Below, in pieces: positions 8,866 to 17,795 of a stretch of DNA of 64,000 nucleotides (within the stretch, counting starts at the first letter, position 1; each line of letters starts with the position of its first letter). This DNA is from Saitoella complicata NRRL Y-17804 (taxonomy: Eukaryota > Ascomycota > Saitoellomycetes > Saitoellales > Saitoellaceae): positions 310,001 to 374,000 of the forward strand of contig NW_017566995.1 in assembly GCF_001661265.1 (NCBI RefSeq), given 5' to 3'. The notes under the pieces are model-generated. The model was not told the origin of the DNA, ran no database searches, and saw only the letters and a list, made by a program, of their open reading frames with translations. The position numbers and the translations under genes are program-made.

Positions 8866-11037
8866 ATGGGGAAAGCGGAGCCTACAGACCAAAAGGAACA
8901 GGACAAACCGCAGCGAAATCGCGTCAAGAAGGCATGCGATCAGTGCAACTTTCGTCGCGTCAAGTGCGATGGGGAGAATCCGTGCAACGTGTGCACGAGA
9001 ACGGAGGTGGAGTGTACGTATACTGTGAAGAGGACCACAAGGGCAGGAGTTGGAAGTCGGCTGGACAAGTTGAGAGGCGGTGACACGAACGGTACGTCTG
9101 GATCGGGGAGGACAGGCAGTGCTGGGGGAAACGGGAGCACCGGTGATGAGTCACGATCTATCAGTCCTATGGCTGTAAATGGCCTCGTTCGTGCGGAAAT
9201 ACCTTATCCACAGGCAGTTGGAACGCCTACGAGGGCTTATGTGTCGGCTTATCTACCTTCACAGCAAATACCAGCACCACCACAGCAAGTTGGGGTACCG
9301 GCATATGGCGCACAACTACCGCCACCAATACCAGTATCATCGGCCGTGGGTTTGAGTCCGAGAACGGCGGCAGCTGTACAACCTATGCCACCACCAGGCA
9401 TGACGCACTCCGTTCTCCCCCCTCCGGCCAGTCTGCCAGTACCATTCCAACCCGAGCCACAACCTGATCTGTCGACCGAATGGCGACAGGCCGAGCAAGC
9501 ACTTGCCGTCCCGACATTGCCATCACCTGACTCTTTCTTTACTTCTCTGCCGGCATTCCCGAACATTGCACCTTTCGATACGCCGAGCCCACCTTTCTTC
9601 AACGCATCCGTACCGCCGAATGTGAGCGCGCTACAACACCCATCTTTCCGATCCTCCCCCGCCCTCTCAGAAACGCGTGAGAACCCACTGTCGGAACATG
9701 TACTTATCCCAAGACTGAAGACATTCTTTGAGAGGATGAGTCCGATCATGCCAGTATACACGCGCAGTTGGATCTTCGGACGGATAGAGAATGGGGAGCA
9801 CCGAACTCATCGACAGTTCGCGGCGATGCTGTTAGCGTTGTGCGCGTTTACTCTCGTTCAACCGCTTCAGGCTGGAGATCCCGGAACGCCGGAAGACCGA
9901 AAACGCGAAGCGGAGAAGCTGCTGGAGGAGTGCGTGCGGATCAAGTCTGGTGCGTTTTTTCCATGTGATCGACGGCTGAATGAGAATGAGGTTGGGTCAT
10001 CACCATGGGGTCTAGAAGGGTGCTTGACGTCTTTCTATCACTTTGGATGTTTGTTTGGAATGAGTCAGGATGATGCCGCGTGGTTCCGGTTGAGAGAGGC
10101 GGTCACGTTGGGTCAGTTGCTGAAAATCGACGACCCGACTGCGTACGATGCGCTACCACTTGACGAACAGGAGAGAAGAATCAGAACGTATTGGTTGCTG
10201 AGTATTACGGAACGAGCGTACGCGTTACAAAGAGGGCACCCGATCGGCTTTGATGGACGGCCTGGAACAAGGATGGAGACTGTGCATCAAAAGCTCAGAC
10301 AACTACAGGCGGAACGGAACCATCGACGACGAAGTTCGGTTGCAACGGATGTTTCGACAGCGGAAGAGTTTCCGGTCAGTCATCTCGACTTGTTCGGAGC
10401 TGTCGACCAAGACTTCTTGGACTGCTGGAATGGCAAGTGCAGTGGGGATAAGCAGTGTAGTCGAATGAACGCAGCAAAGGCGTTGAGTCTCTTCGCCGAG
10501 TTCAACAACAGCCTGAACAAACTCGCTCCATCATCGACGAACCCGAAGTTACAGCGAGACGACTCGGAATGGCAAAGTGACGATATTCAACGCGCGGATT
10601 TGCTAGTCACACAACAATGGCTACTTAACCGTCTATGGCGACTATGTCTGTCACACGGTTTGGTATTCCCGGATGAACCGAACCCTCCTCTGCGGACGGA
10701 GCATGCTATCCATATTGCAGCACGGACACTCAGCGTTTGCGATGCGCTCTCTATGTCATCCATCGAAGCCCATGGAATCGGGTTCGTGGAGAAGTTGTAC
10801 GACATAGCGACGTCCTTGACGCCGATGTATGTACACCATGATGCATTGATCCGGGATGGTGTTGAGGTCGAGAGGTATTCCGAGTTGAACCGGGAAACGG
10901 TGGCGATCCTGGAGAGATTCTTGGGTATATTCAGGAGGTTTAGGGGTGGTGATCATTCCTTTTTGCCGGCATTGGTGGCGAGCGTGGCGAGCGTGGAGGG
11001 GGTGGTTCCGGGCTTTAATCGGAGCAGTCGGTCATGA
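8866..11037 (+). CDS. Zn2Cys6 fungal-specific transcription factor
   Basis: This nuclear regulator has a binuclear zinc cluster at residues 24-50 (C-x2-C-x6-C-x5-C-x2-C-x6-C, ACDQCNFRRVKC) followed by basic residues. A long Pro/Gly/Ser-rich linker leads to a fungal-specific middle homology region (~270-560, e.g. FAAMLLALCAFT). Length from the 8866 ATG is 723 aa. An in-frame ATG at 8647 would add 73 residues of unconvincing sequence, so I prefer 8866. It starts about 300 bp after the GH32 fructosidase on the same strand. Regulators of sucrose, inulin or maltose use (InuR, Suc1, Mal13 types) belong to this class and often sit beside their targets. The target is inference. Confidence 0.88.
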   Translation: MGKAEPTDQKEQDKPQRNRVKKACDQCNFRRVKCDGENPCNVCTRTEVECTYTVKRTTRAGVGSRLDKLRGGDTNGTSGSGRTGSAGGNGSTGDESRSISPMAVNGLVRAEIPYPQAVGTPTRAYVSAYLPSQQIPAPPQQVGVPAYGAQLPPPIPVSSAVGLSPRTAAAVQPMPPPGMTHSVLPPPASLPVPFQPEPQPDLSTEWRQAEQALAVPTLPSPDSFFTSLPAFPNIAPFDTPSPPFFNASVPPNVSALQHPSFRSSPALSETRENPLSEHVLIPRLKTFFERMSPIMPVYTRSWIFGRIENGEHRTHRQFAAMLLALCAFTLVQPLQAGDPGTPEDRKREAEKLLEECVRIKSGAFFPCDRRLNENEVGSSPWGLEGCLTSFYHFGCLFGMSQDDAAWFRLREAVTLGQLLKIDDPTAYDALPLDEQERRIRTYWLLSITERAYALQRGHPIGFDGRPGTRMETVHQKLRQLQAERNHRRRSSVATDVSTAEEFPVSHLDLFGAVDQDFLDCWNGKCSGDKQCSRMNAAKALSLFAEFNNSLNKLAPSSTNPKLQRDDSEWQSDDIQRADLLVTQQWLLNRLWRLCLSHGLVFPDEPNPPLRTEHAIHIAARTLSVCDALSMSSIEAHGIGFVEKLYDIATSLTPMYVHHDALIRDGVEVERYSELNRETVAILERFLGIFRRFRGGDHSFLPALVASVASVEGVVPGFNRSSRS

Positions 11038-11277
11038 TGAACATGTGCGAAGAGAAAATGGAGCGATTTGTACGATGCGATTACGATGAGTGTAGGTTCG
11101 AAGGTCTGGACGGTCGGCGTTTCATTGTTATTATTGGTACCCTTCCAATTCAAAAGTTAAGGCTTAATAGGGAAAAAGAAAAGGATTTGCGATTCTGCGT
11201 CCCGCAAAAGCTTTGTAATAATCTGTCTAAAATTGTCTACGGTCAAAGAACTCCAGAAATCAAAAAAGAAAAACAGC

Positions 11278-13761
11278 TCAGGCATACCCAGGGCCCGGGA
11301 AGATGTCCCTGCCGTTCATATCAAGCCCGTACGACAACATCTCCCTCACTCTCCTCCTCATCGCCATCGCTAGGGTATCCGCATCCTCATTCAGACAGTC
11401 ATCCTTCCGCGCTCCAAGACGATTATGCCACGTCCACAACCCATGCAAACTCGCCGGCAACGGCTTCCCCTGCTCAACCTCCTGCCCACTCTCAAAACTA
11501 GGACAAGCCTCCGTCGCCTCCTGATTCGGCCCCGTGAAATACCGTCCATCGGTAAACATAATCGGATGCCGATTCACACCACAATTCTCGAGTTTCTGAC
11601 AGATTTTGAAGAGTCCGTCGTTGTAGAGCCAGTACCACATGTTGGGGTTGATGGTTGGGTAGCGTTCGTGGAAGAGGGTCTCGTTGAATGACATCGTGCA
11701 GGTTGTTTCGAGGATTTTGGAGCCGATGCCGGCTTCGGTTGGGCCGAAGATGAGGATGTTGTTGTTGGATTCGCTGTTGCCGATGTACGGGGCCGAGGGT
11801 CCACTCCTGATGAGAGGCGTGAGATCGCGAAGAGGGATGGTGTCAGCATCGAGCCAGATTCCACCGTATTTTGCGAGGAGGAGGTTCCGGACGATATCGC
11901 TGAGAGTGGACTGCTTCATCTTGAGAGATCGCTGGTATTCCTCGTCATAGTACTCCGGCATCGTCTCGACACAAAATCCCTTTCCTTCCTCAAGACGGTC
12001 GAATTTGCGGAATTCGACGTATTTTCCATACTCGCCCGTCGCGAACCTCTCCCTCGTCTCCGCACTAGGTTCACCGTTCTCGTACCAGTAAATGAGTTTA
12101 TGTCCGTCACCCAACCGCTGTGTCGCTAACCACGCTTCGATCGCGACCTCATTGAACGAACGCCAATTCCCGCTCCAGTATTGGTGGAAGATCATACCGC
12201 CTTCGGGAACGGGGTACACCGGGCATCCGGAATCGAGGAAAGCGAGTTCCCAGTCAACGAGTTTGTGTGATCTGGGCCAGATTTCTTCGCGTTGGACGAA
12301 TTCTCGGACGCAGTCGACGGGGTTTTCGGTTCTGCCCCATACCGCTGGCTGAACATTATGGGGCTTGAAGAAGCGTTCGACGTCTGTCCTGCCATATATA
12401 ACACCAGAAGGTGCCGACGAGGTGGGGTACGCGTAGAAGGAGGTAACGTAAGTCAAAATCGCGACGATAAATGATGCGACCGTGACTTTCCTCCAATTCG
12501 GGGTCGTCGCGCCGCAGTCCTTCCCGTTCATATCCCCCGCACCAACTAGCGTCGTCGTAGATGAAGAGGCCTGAGAGCGTGGGCACCTCGACGTGCGATC
12601 CCCCGAATCCCGATGTTCACCCTCATCCTCCGAATCGACACCCAAATCAAACTGTTCCACATCTTTCGCACTTACCCGCGATGGCTGAACGGTCTTGTGG
12701 TGGTTATACGTCCATGTCGAGATAGCGATGATTCCGGCGCCGAGGGTGGTCGGGACTTGAATCGTCTTTTCGCGGAGATCGGGGAAGAGGGCGACTTGGG
12801 CTGCGATGATGGTTACGATTGAGGCGGAGGAGCCGACGAGTTTGACGAGGTTGTCGGCTTTGCGGAGGATGTTTGCGACGACGAGGCCGGTTGCTGTCGT
12901 AGCCAAAATCACGGCGGCGTTGACGAAAATGGCCCAGGATGTGGAGGGGTCGGAATCGGAGGATGGTGTGGAGGTCGAGGAGAAAGAGTGAAGGCGACCG
13001 TCCCAGAAGAGGAGGATGGTGCCGGCGAAGAGGGTACCGTAGAAGTAGAGCCAGACCTGCGCAACCCAGAACGCGACTTTTTGCTTCATGATGACTTCGG
13101 TAAAGATACTCGCAAACCCACTCAAGGTCGCAATAACCAGCCCCACTATCGGACCGATGAACACCCCGATCTGGAAGGCGGGGGTGGTGGTGTTGGTGTT
13201 AGAGGTGGAGGTAGCCGTGAGAGGATCCTCCACGCCGCGAATCCAGTCGAGGAATTCGATGGGTGCGTTGAAAATGAGGAGGCCGGTACAGATTAGAGCG
13301 AGAGAAAGCCATGCGTAGAGGTTTCGTTGGCGTTTGACGAGGAGGTGGTGGAGGATACCCGTGAAGGGCAACTTGGCCAGAACTGCAACGTGGAGGAGGG
13401 AGGGGGTGGTTAGTTGGAGACCGAGGAGATAGAGGAGGTTGTTGATGAGATATAACGCGGCAGGGACGGCGTATGGTCCGTACGCTCTCCATCCGGCTTG
13501 GTCGCTGCTCGCGAAGAGGATCGCGGACTTGAGACTCCTCGCGTTGACTCCATTCCCGGTCTTGCCCAGAAATCGACAGAGGAAGATGAGCGCAAAGACG
13601 AGCTTGAGGAGCTCGGAAGAGAACGCGATGAAGGTCGATGAAATACGGACTTGGGAGTGTACCGCGGCGAACGAGAGGATTGCGCGCGTTGTTTCGAAGG
13701 TAATGTATGCTGGGAGGAGGAAGTACTTGAAGAGCGAGTTGGCGGGGATCATCGGACTCAT
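11278..13761 (-). CDS. Fused nucleotide-sugar transporter and DXD glycosyltransferase
   Basis: The 827-aa product lies in one intronless frame. Residues ~9-354 are a multi-spanning SLC35A/UDP-galactose-transporter-like domain, with LLHVAVLAKLPFTGILHHLL and GLVVANILRKADNLVKLVG resembling the conserved helices of that family. A Ser/acidic linker (~355-425) leads to one more membrane segment (~426-445). A lumenal glycosyltransferase domain follows, with the sugar-binding DXD motif in GGIWLDADTIPL (DAD at ~638-640) and a C-terminal GLWTWHNRLG region, as in GT32/alpha-1,4-galactosyltransferase relatives. I infer a Golgi protein that imports a nucleotide sugar and transfers it. The first ATG is at 13761; the codon before it is GTG. 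Donor and acceptor are unknown. Confidence 0.85.
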   Translation of the reverse strand: MSPMIPANSLFKYFLLPAYITFETTRAILSFAAVHSQVRISSTFIAFSSELLKLVFALIFLCRFLGKTGNGVNARSLKSAILFASSDQAGWRAYGPYAVPAALYLINNLLYLLGLQLTTPSLLHVAVLAKLPFTGILHHLLVKRQRNLYAWLSLALICTGLLIFNAPIEFLDWIRGVEDPLTATSTSNTNTTTPAFQIGVFIGPIVGLVIATLSGFASIFTEVIMKQKVAFWVAQVWLYFYGTLFAGTILLFWDGRLHSFSSTSTPSSDSDPSTSWAIFVNAAVILATTATGLVVANILRKADNLVKLVGSSASIVTIIAAQVALFPDLREKTIQVPTTLGAGIIAISTWTYNHHKTVQPSRVSAKDVEQFDLGVDSEDEGEHRDSGDRTSRCPRSQASSSTTTLVGAGDMNGKDCGATTPNWRKVTVASFIVAILTYVTSFYAYPTSSAPSGVIYGRTDVERFFKPHNVQPAVWGRTENPVDCVREFVQREEIWPRSHKLVDWELAFLDSGCPVYPVPEGGMIFHQYWSGNWRSFNEVAIEAWLATQRLGDGHKLIYWYENGEPSAETRERFATGEYGKYVEFRKFDRLEEGKGFCVETMPEYYDEEYQRSLKMKQSTLSDIVRNLLLAKYGGIWLDADTIPLRDLTPLIRSGPSAPYIGNSESNNNILIFGPTEAGIGSKILETTCTMSFNETLFHERYPTINPNMWYWLYNDGLFKICQKLENCGVNRHPIMFTDGRYFTGPNQEATEACPSFESGQEVEQGKPLPASLHGLWTWHNRLGARKDDCLNEDADTLAMAMRRRVREMLSYGLDMNGRDIFPGPGYA

Positions 13762-14560
13762 CACGGCTATGTACCTCTATCCTTGTCCGGGGTGGCGATG
13801 GTGATGGAGTGGTATACAAGAGAAAGAGGGAGCCGATGGAGTACAAACGGGAGAGGAGCGGGAAGTACGACGAGGCTGGGGTAGCCAGGGGGTCTCTACG
13901 GACAAGCTCGTACATGGTGCACTCTAGGTAAGCAGCAGCCAGTCAAGGTCGGCTCAGGCTGGGGACGGCCCCTGACTCTTGAGCTCGGCTTTTCGTCGCT
14001 GTCGCGGAGATGGCATGCAAACGCGGCTTATCGCAGGGTGTCGGAATGCACCAGTTGCACTGGCGTGGTGCGGATTCAGAATTTGGGTGAGGCTTGGGAT
14101 GCTTTCGACGACGCCGTGCCGGTACCGGTCGATAGTAGAGGAAGATCAAGGCAGCTGCTTCTTCTCTACGACCAACGCAATCCAACTTTTTTTCTCGCTC
14201 GGATCGCGCGAAGTCGTCAGCATATGAATTTCATCGGGTGCGCTGATTATGTCATTACTGCAGTGTGCAAGATTTATGTCACGAAAGATGAGCGAGCGCG
14301 CGAGTGGCAATACCCAGTTTCACAAATACCCCGTAAACAAGGCAGATAAAGGCCTAGGAGGTCAAGTAAGGGTTCAAAATGATCATATGGATCCTTAGCA
14401 ATCACGCAGTGGCTCCACTTTTCGGTCTCAAGGCTTCAATCTATCAGATCATACTGGGAGGTTGCTTGAGGTTATAACAACACAACTCGCTCTGGAAGCC
14501 TATTCCTAGCACATCGACAGATTCAGGCTGAATCCATCCGGGCACAGCCACACCCTCACC
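13762..14560. other. Gene-free interval
   Basis: Beyond the promoter side of the fusion gene, only short overlapping frames without recognisable domains are present. I see no RNA gene. It leads into the minisatellite and telomeric junction and may be old subtelomeric DNA. Confidence 0.35.
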
Positions 14561-14584
14561 CAAGAATGGGTGACACAGCAGTTG

Positions 14585-14860
14585 CTGGGGACGGATTCAG
14601 CCTACTCCCTCGTCATCGCCTAAGTCCCTACAGCCTACAGCTACAGCCTACTCTCTCGTCAATCAGCTTACAGCTTACAGCCTCGTCGTTGTACTCAGGT
14701 CGTTCTACTCTTGTCTCGTACTCTCGCACTCCCTCATCATTGTGCTCCCTCATCATTGTGCTCCCCTGTTGTTGTCCTCTCTCGTTGTTGTACACCCGTC
14801 ATCGTACTCTCTCGTTGTTGTACTCTCGTCATAGTACTCGCTCGTCGTCGTAATCCTATT
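14585..14860. repeat. Degenerate pyrimidine-rich minisatellite
   Basis: Short units recur imperfectly: CCCTCATCATTGTGCTC twice in tandem near 14735-14765, then variants of CTCTCGTTGTTGTAC and CTCGTCATAGTACTCG to 14850. The upstream part repeats CTACAGCCTACAG and TTACAGC. Such unstable arrays are common in subtelomeres, and this one ends about 110 bp before the telomeric repeats. Confidence 0.65.
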
Positions 14861-14970
14861 ACTAGTACATGGAGGTATTATGGCGTAATACCTCTGTTTT
14901 GGGCAAGACTAGACCATAAGCGGTAGGGATCGCCGGGTCTGGGGAGGGGCCACGGTATCAAGAAATACCA

Positions 14971-15007
14971 GGGGTTAGGGTAACCCTAACCCTAACCCTA
15001 ACCCTAA
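14971..15007. repeat. Interstitial telomeric repeat, head-to-head
   Basis: One TTAGGG unit preceded by GGGG (14971-14980) is followed immediately by four and a half TAACCC units (14981-15007). The strand switches from G-rich to C-rich at 14980/14981. This is the polarity expected where a right chromosome end meets a left chromosome end. It also confirms TTAGGG-type telomere sequence for this fungus. Confidence 0.93.
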
Positions 15008-15712
15008 GATCCTGACGCCGCCGGCTCAAGCTCCGCATCTGACACATCTGTTACCACGTCTGGCGGCCGCTTCACAATGCCGTCCAATGTTGCCACTGTC
15101 ACGGCTACCACTGCCGCGACCGTGCCTTCCGCAAGTGAAACTTCTTGCGGATCCAGCGCGTCGACAGTCGATGGTGACGGCGGTGATTTACTCGCTACCG
15201 AACGCTCGACGGCAACGTCTGTGGGATCCTCGACGACGTTTGACCGCTCAACCACAAAGACGACCGGAACGAATGGGTTAACCTCCTCTTCGGCAGGCGC
15301 TGCAGCCGCGGAGGACCGAACCGGCGCCGGAACTGACTTCAATTCGGTTAGCAGTAGTGTCACCCGTGTTAACGGCGGTCTGGCGGCATCCAGCCCCGGC
15401 CTCGCCAGTGCCGAGGGTACAGCGCAGGCCCTCACTTCTAGTGTTGCAACGACGAGCGTGAGCACGGTTGCAGCTGTGCCGGAGAATTCGGACAAGTCCG
15501 GAGATGGCGGAGCGGGCATGATTGCCACAACAGACATGAGTGGATCGAGCGCGTCTTCTGGAATTCCCACTGCATCCAGGTGTACCAGCGCAACTGCCGG
15601 GTGTTCAACTGGTCAAACCATGGCCGTTTGGACAGGCGCAGCGTTATCCGTGAAGTCTCAGCTAAGCATAGTTATCGGCGCTGTTTTGATCGGGTCCATG
15701 ATGGTCATCTGA
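15008..15712 (+). pseudogene. Ser/Thr-rich GPI-type protein, 5' end missing at telomeric junction
   Basis: A Ser/Thr/Ala-rich frame of about 211 codons from the first ATG (15077) ends in a hydrophobic tail (LSIVIGAVLIGSMMVI), the hallmark of a GPI-attachment signal preceded by a mucin-like stalk. The frame has no secretion signal. It is open upstream of the ATG with the same Ser/Thr-rich composition, to the codon just after the telomeric repeats at 15007. A cell-surface GPI protein should begin with a signal peptide and usually a structured domain; both are absent. I infer the 3' half of such a gene, cut at the junction. Expression is unknown. Confidence 0.6.
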
Positions 15713-16104
15713 GTTGATCTTCGACGGGTATAGACAGGCATAGGCTAGATGATTAGAACCGTACAGATGCCATTCATATTTATAGACATTTCTTTTTGAC
15801 TTATGTTCTCGAGACTGCAGCTAGCACCTTGCAGTCGATACGCTGCGGCCGTGGGAATTTCGACATGCGCAACGGTCATAGTTGTGACAGGCTGGCAAAG
15901 ATTGATAGCGGCCAGCACTCGGTACCCTACAGCTTTCATGCTGATTGCTGCCCATCGAAATTGTACATGCTATGCTCTGAGTCTGCTGCGGTCAGTCGGC
16001 ACCAACTTCGGCAGTGATGGAGTCATGTAAAACAGGCCGTGTATTTGTATATGGTCCAGTCCAGCCCAGATCCCTTACCAGTTGACCATCACTCATGACC
16101 CATC
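15713..16104. other. Intergenic, nothing recognised
   Basis: About 390 nt between the GPI-type frame and the 3' end of the monooxygenase gene. No domain, RNA gene or repeat was recognised. Confidence 0.3.
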
Positions 16105-17430
16105 TCACTCCGCCCCACTCCCCTTCATCATAAACTCAACCCCCCTCCTAACCTCCCCCTCTAAATCCACCCTCCAAATCCAATCATACCTCCCCACAAT
16201 CGCATCCCTCACCTTTTCCACATCACTCCCCGCCCCCTCTCCCTCAAAATCATAAATCATCCCCGCTTCACGCGAGGTAGTGACGACCTTCTGGCTTCTG
16301 TGTCGCCTAACATGGTCGTAAGCCGTAAAGACCTTTTCCAGATCATCCCCCGTCACGGACTCAGTGCACCACCCCTCCTGTGCTTTAAGAACAGAAAGCC
16401 TGTGACCAAACATTTCCGAAAGTATATACGCATCCTCAACAGCCTGTCCAGCCCCCGCACCCTGATGCGGCGTACTCGCATGCGCCGCATCCCCAATAAC
16501 ACACAACCGTCCTCTCCAATACCTCTCCACACCCGGATGATCAAAAAGTGCCCACACATCCGGCTCTCTCATCATCCCCACGATCTTCCTCACCGGTTCG
16601 CCCCACCCCTCGAAATCTTTGTGGTGAGTATAGGTACCAGAAGAGGAGGAGGGAGAGGGGAGGACCCATTTGGTGTGTGGCCAGCTGGGGGAGGAGTGGA
16701 ATGCGACCACGTTCATTGTGCGGCCTTTTTCGATTGGGAAGGTGAGGATGTGCCCGTGGGGGCCGAGGTACATTTGGGAGTTGCGGGCGAGTTCGTCGCC
16801 GAGGGACGAAGCTGCTTCGGACATGGAGATGAGGGCGCGGTAGGCGTATTTGCCTGTGAAGGTTGGTGCGTAGTTGGGATAGTCTTGGGGGCCGAGGAGG
16901 ATCTCGCGGGTTCGGGAGCGGACGCCGTCGCAGCCGATGATGGCAGTATGTCTCACTGTCGTGCCATCCGCAAAATGAAGCTCCACGCAATCGTCGTGTG
17001 GTGTGATATCCGTCAACCGTTTTCCGAAGTGTGCGACGTCGTCTGGGATCAATTTGACCAAGGCATCCAAAAAATGCGCCCGATGAACAGAACTCTGACC
17101 AACCTCCTCACTCCTCACCTCGCAAATAACATCCGGCTCACCCGTCCCCCTCCGAAAATCAAACCACGTATCGTGCTTTTCTGGAGATGCGTTCCGAGTG
17201 TCGATGTTCTCGTATCCGTCCCTGATCCGAGGATCGATGAGTGCCATTGCGCGTTGGGCGTTCACACCGAAGGAGACACCTGCGCCGATTTCCGCGAATG
17301 CTGGGGCGGCTTCGTAGATGTGGATTGGGATTTGTTTGTTGAGGAGGGCGATGGCTAATGTGAGGCCGGCTATGCCGCCGCCGACGATTGCGATGGAGAA
17401 GTCTTGGTGCGCTTGGTCAGTGGAGGTCAT
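16105..17430 (-). CDS. FAD-dependent monooxygenase (salicylate-hydroxylase-like)
   Basis: The product is about 441 aa from the ATG at 17430, in one exon. It has the class A flavoprotein monooxygenase motifs in order: N-terminal GGGIAGLTLA (Rossmann GxGxxG), GCDGVRSRTR in the middle (DG motif) and CVIGDAAHASTPHQGAG (GD motif) near residue 310. Family members hydroxylate aromatic substrates with NAD(P)H and O2, e.g. salicylate to catechol. The substrate here is unknown. A 23-nt piece of the coding region (near 17099-17121) is repeated just upstream of the start (near 17471-17493). Confidence 0.9.
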   Translation of the reverse strand: MTSTDQAHQDFSIAIVGGGIAGLTLAIALLNKQIPIHIYEAAPAFAEIGAGVSFGVNAQRAMALIDPRIRDGYENIDTRNASPEKHDTWFDFRRGTGEPDVICEVRSEEVGQSSVHRAHFLDALVKLIPDDVAHFGKRLTDITPHDDCVELHFADGTTVRHTAIIGCDGVRSRTREILLGPQDYPNYAPTFTGKYAYRALISMSEAASSLGDELARNSQMYLGPHGHILTFPIEKGRTMNVVAFHSSPSWPHTKWVLPSPSSSSGTYTHHKDFEGWGEPVRKIVGMMREPDVWALFDHPGVERYWRGRLCVIGDAAHASTPHQGAGAGQAVEDAYILSEMFGHRLSVLKAQEGWCTESVTGDDLEKVFTAYDHVRRHRSQKVVTTSREAGMIYDFEGEGAGSDVEKVRDAIVGRYDWIWRVDLEGEVRRGVEFMMKGSGAE

Positions 17431-17795
17431 TGTTGTTGAGTATGATGGTGGTGAGGTTGGGAGAGGTCTGTCCAACCTCCTCACTCCTCACCTCAAAACG
17501 AAATGAGATGACCTGATCTTCATTCATTTCGCATGTTCGAGCGGGGAACTGCCGCAGCTGTCGGGTATACGGTATACCGGCAAGCAAACCACGACTGACG
17601 TAGACAAGCTCGCAGTTCTGGTTGAAATCAACAGAGAAGATCAGTCCCATTGAATGTTCATTGAATCGTGAGGTTACTTGCGACCGAGTCTGCCATGACG
17701 TCATGCTGCCCCGGTCCTCGCCTCACCACACCGCGCACTTCCTCGACCCTCCTGGCCTCGCCGCGCCGCCTCGCCGCCATACTTAAACTCCATCC

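Noticed and set aside
14566-14853. A 95-codon frame over the minisatellite
   Set aside because: It is encoded entirely by repeats and has no non-repeat sequence.
14971-15007. Short telomere-like motif as a ribosomal-protein-type promoter element (telo box)
   Set aside because: Such boxes have one or two units of one polarity near housekeeping starts. Here there are more than four units, a polarity switch and no such gene.
15004-15570. Minus-strand Val/Ala-rich 188-codon frame opposite the GPI-type gene
   Set aside because: It is the complement of a Ser/Thr-rich sequence and lacks any start or end features; the plus frame has a GPI-like tail.
16300-17358. A 352-codon plus-strand frame antisense to the FAD monooxygenase
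   Set aside because: It mirrors the coding strand's GC bias and has no recognisable domain; the minus-strand gene shows all family motifs.
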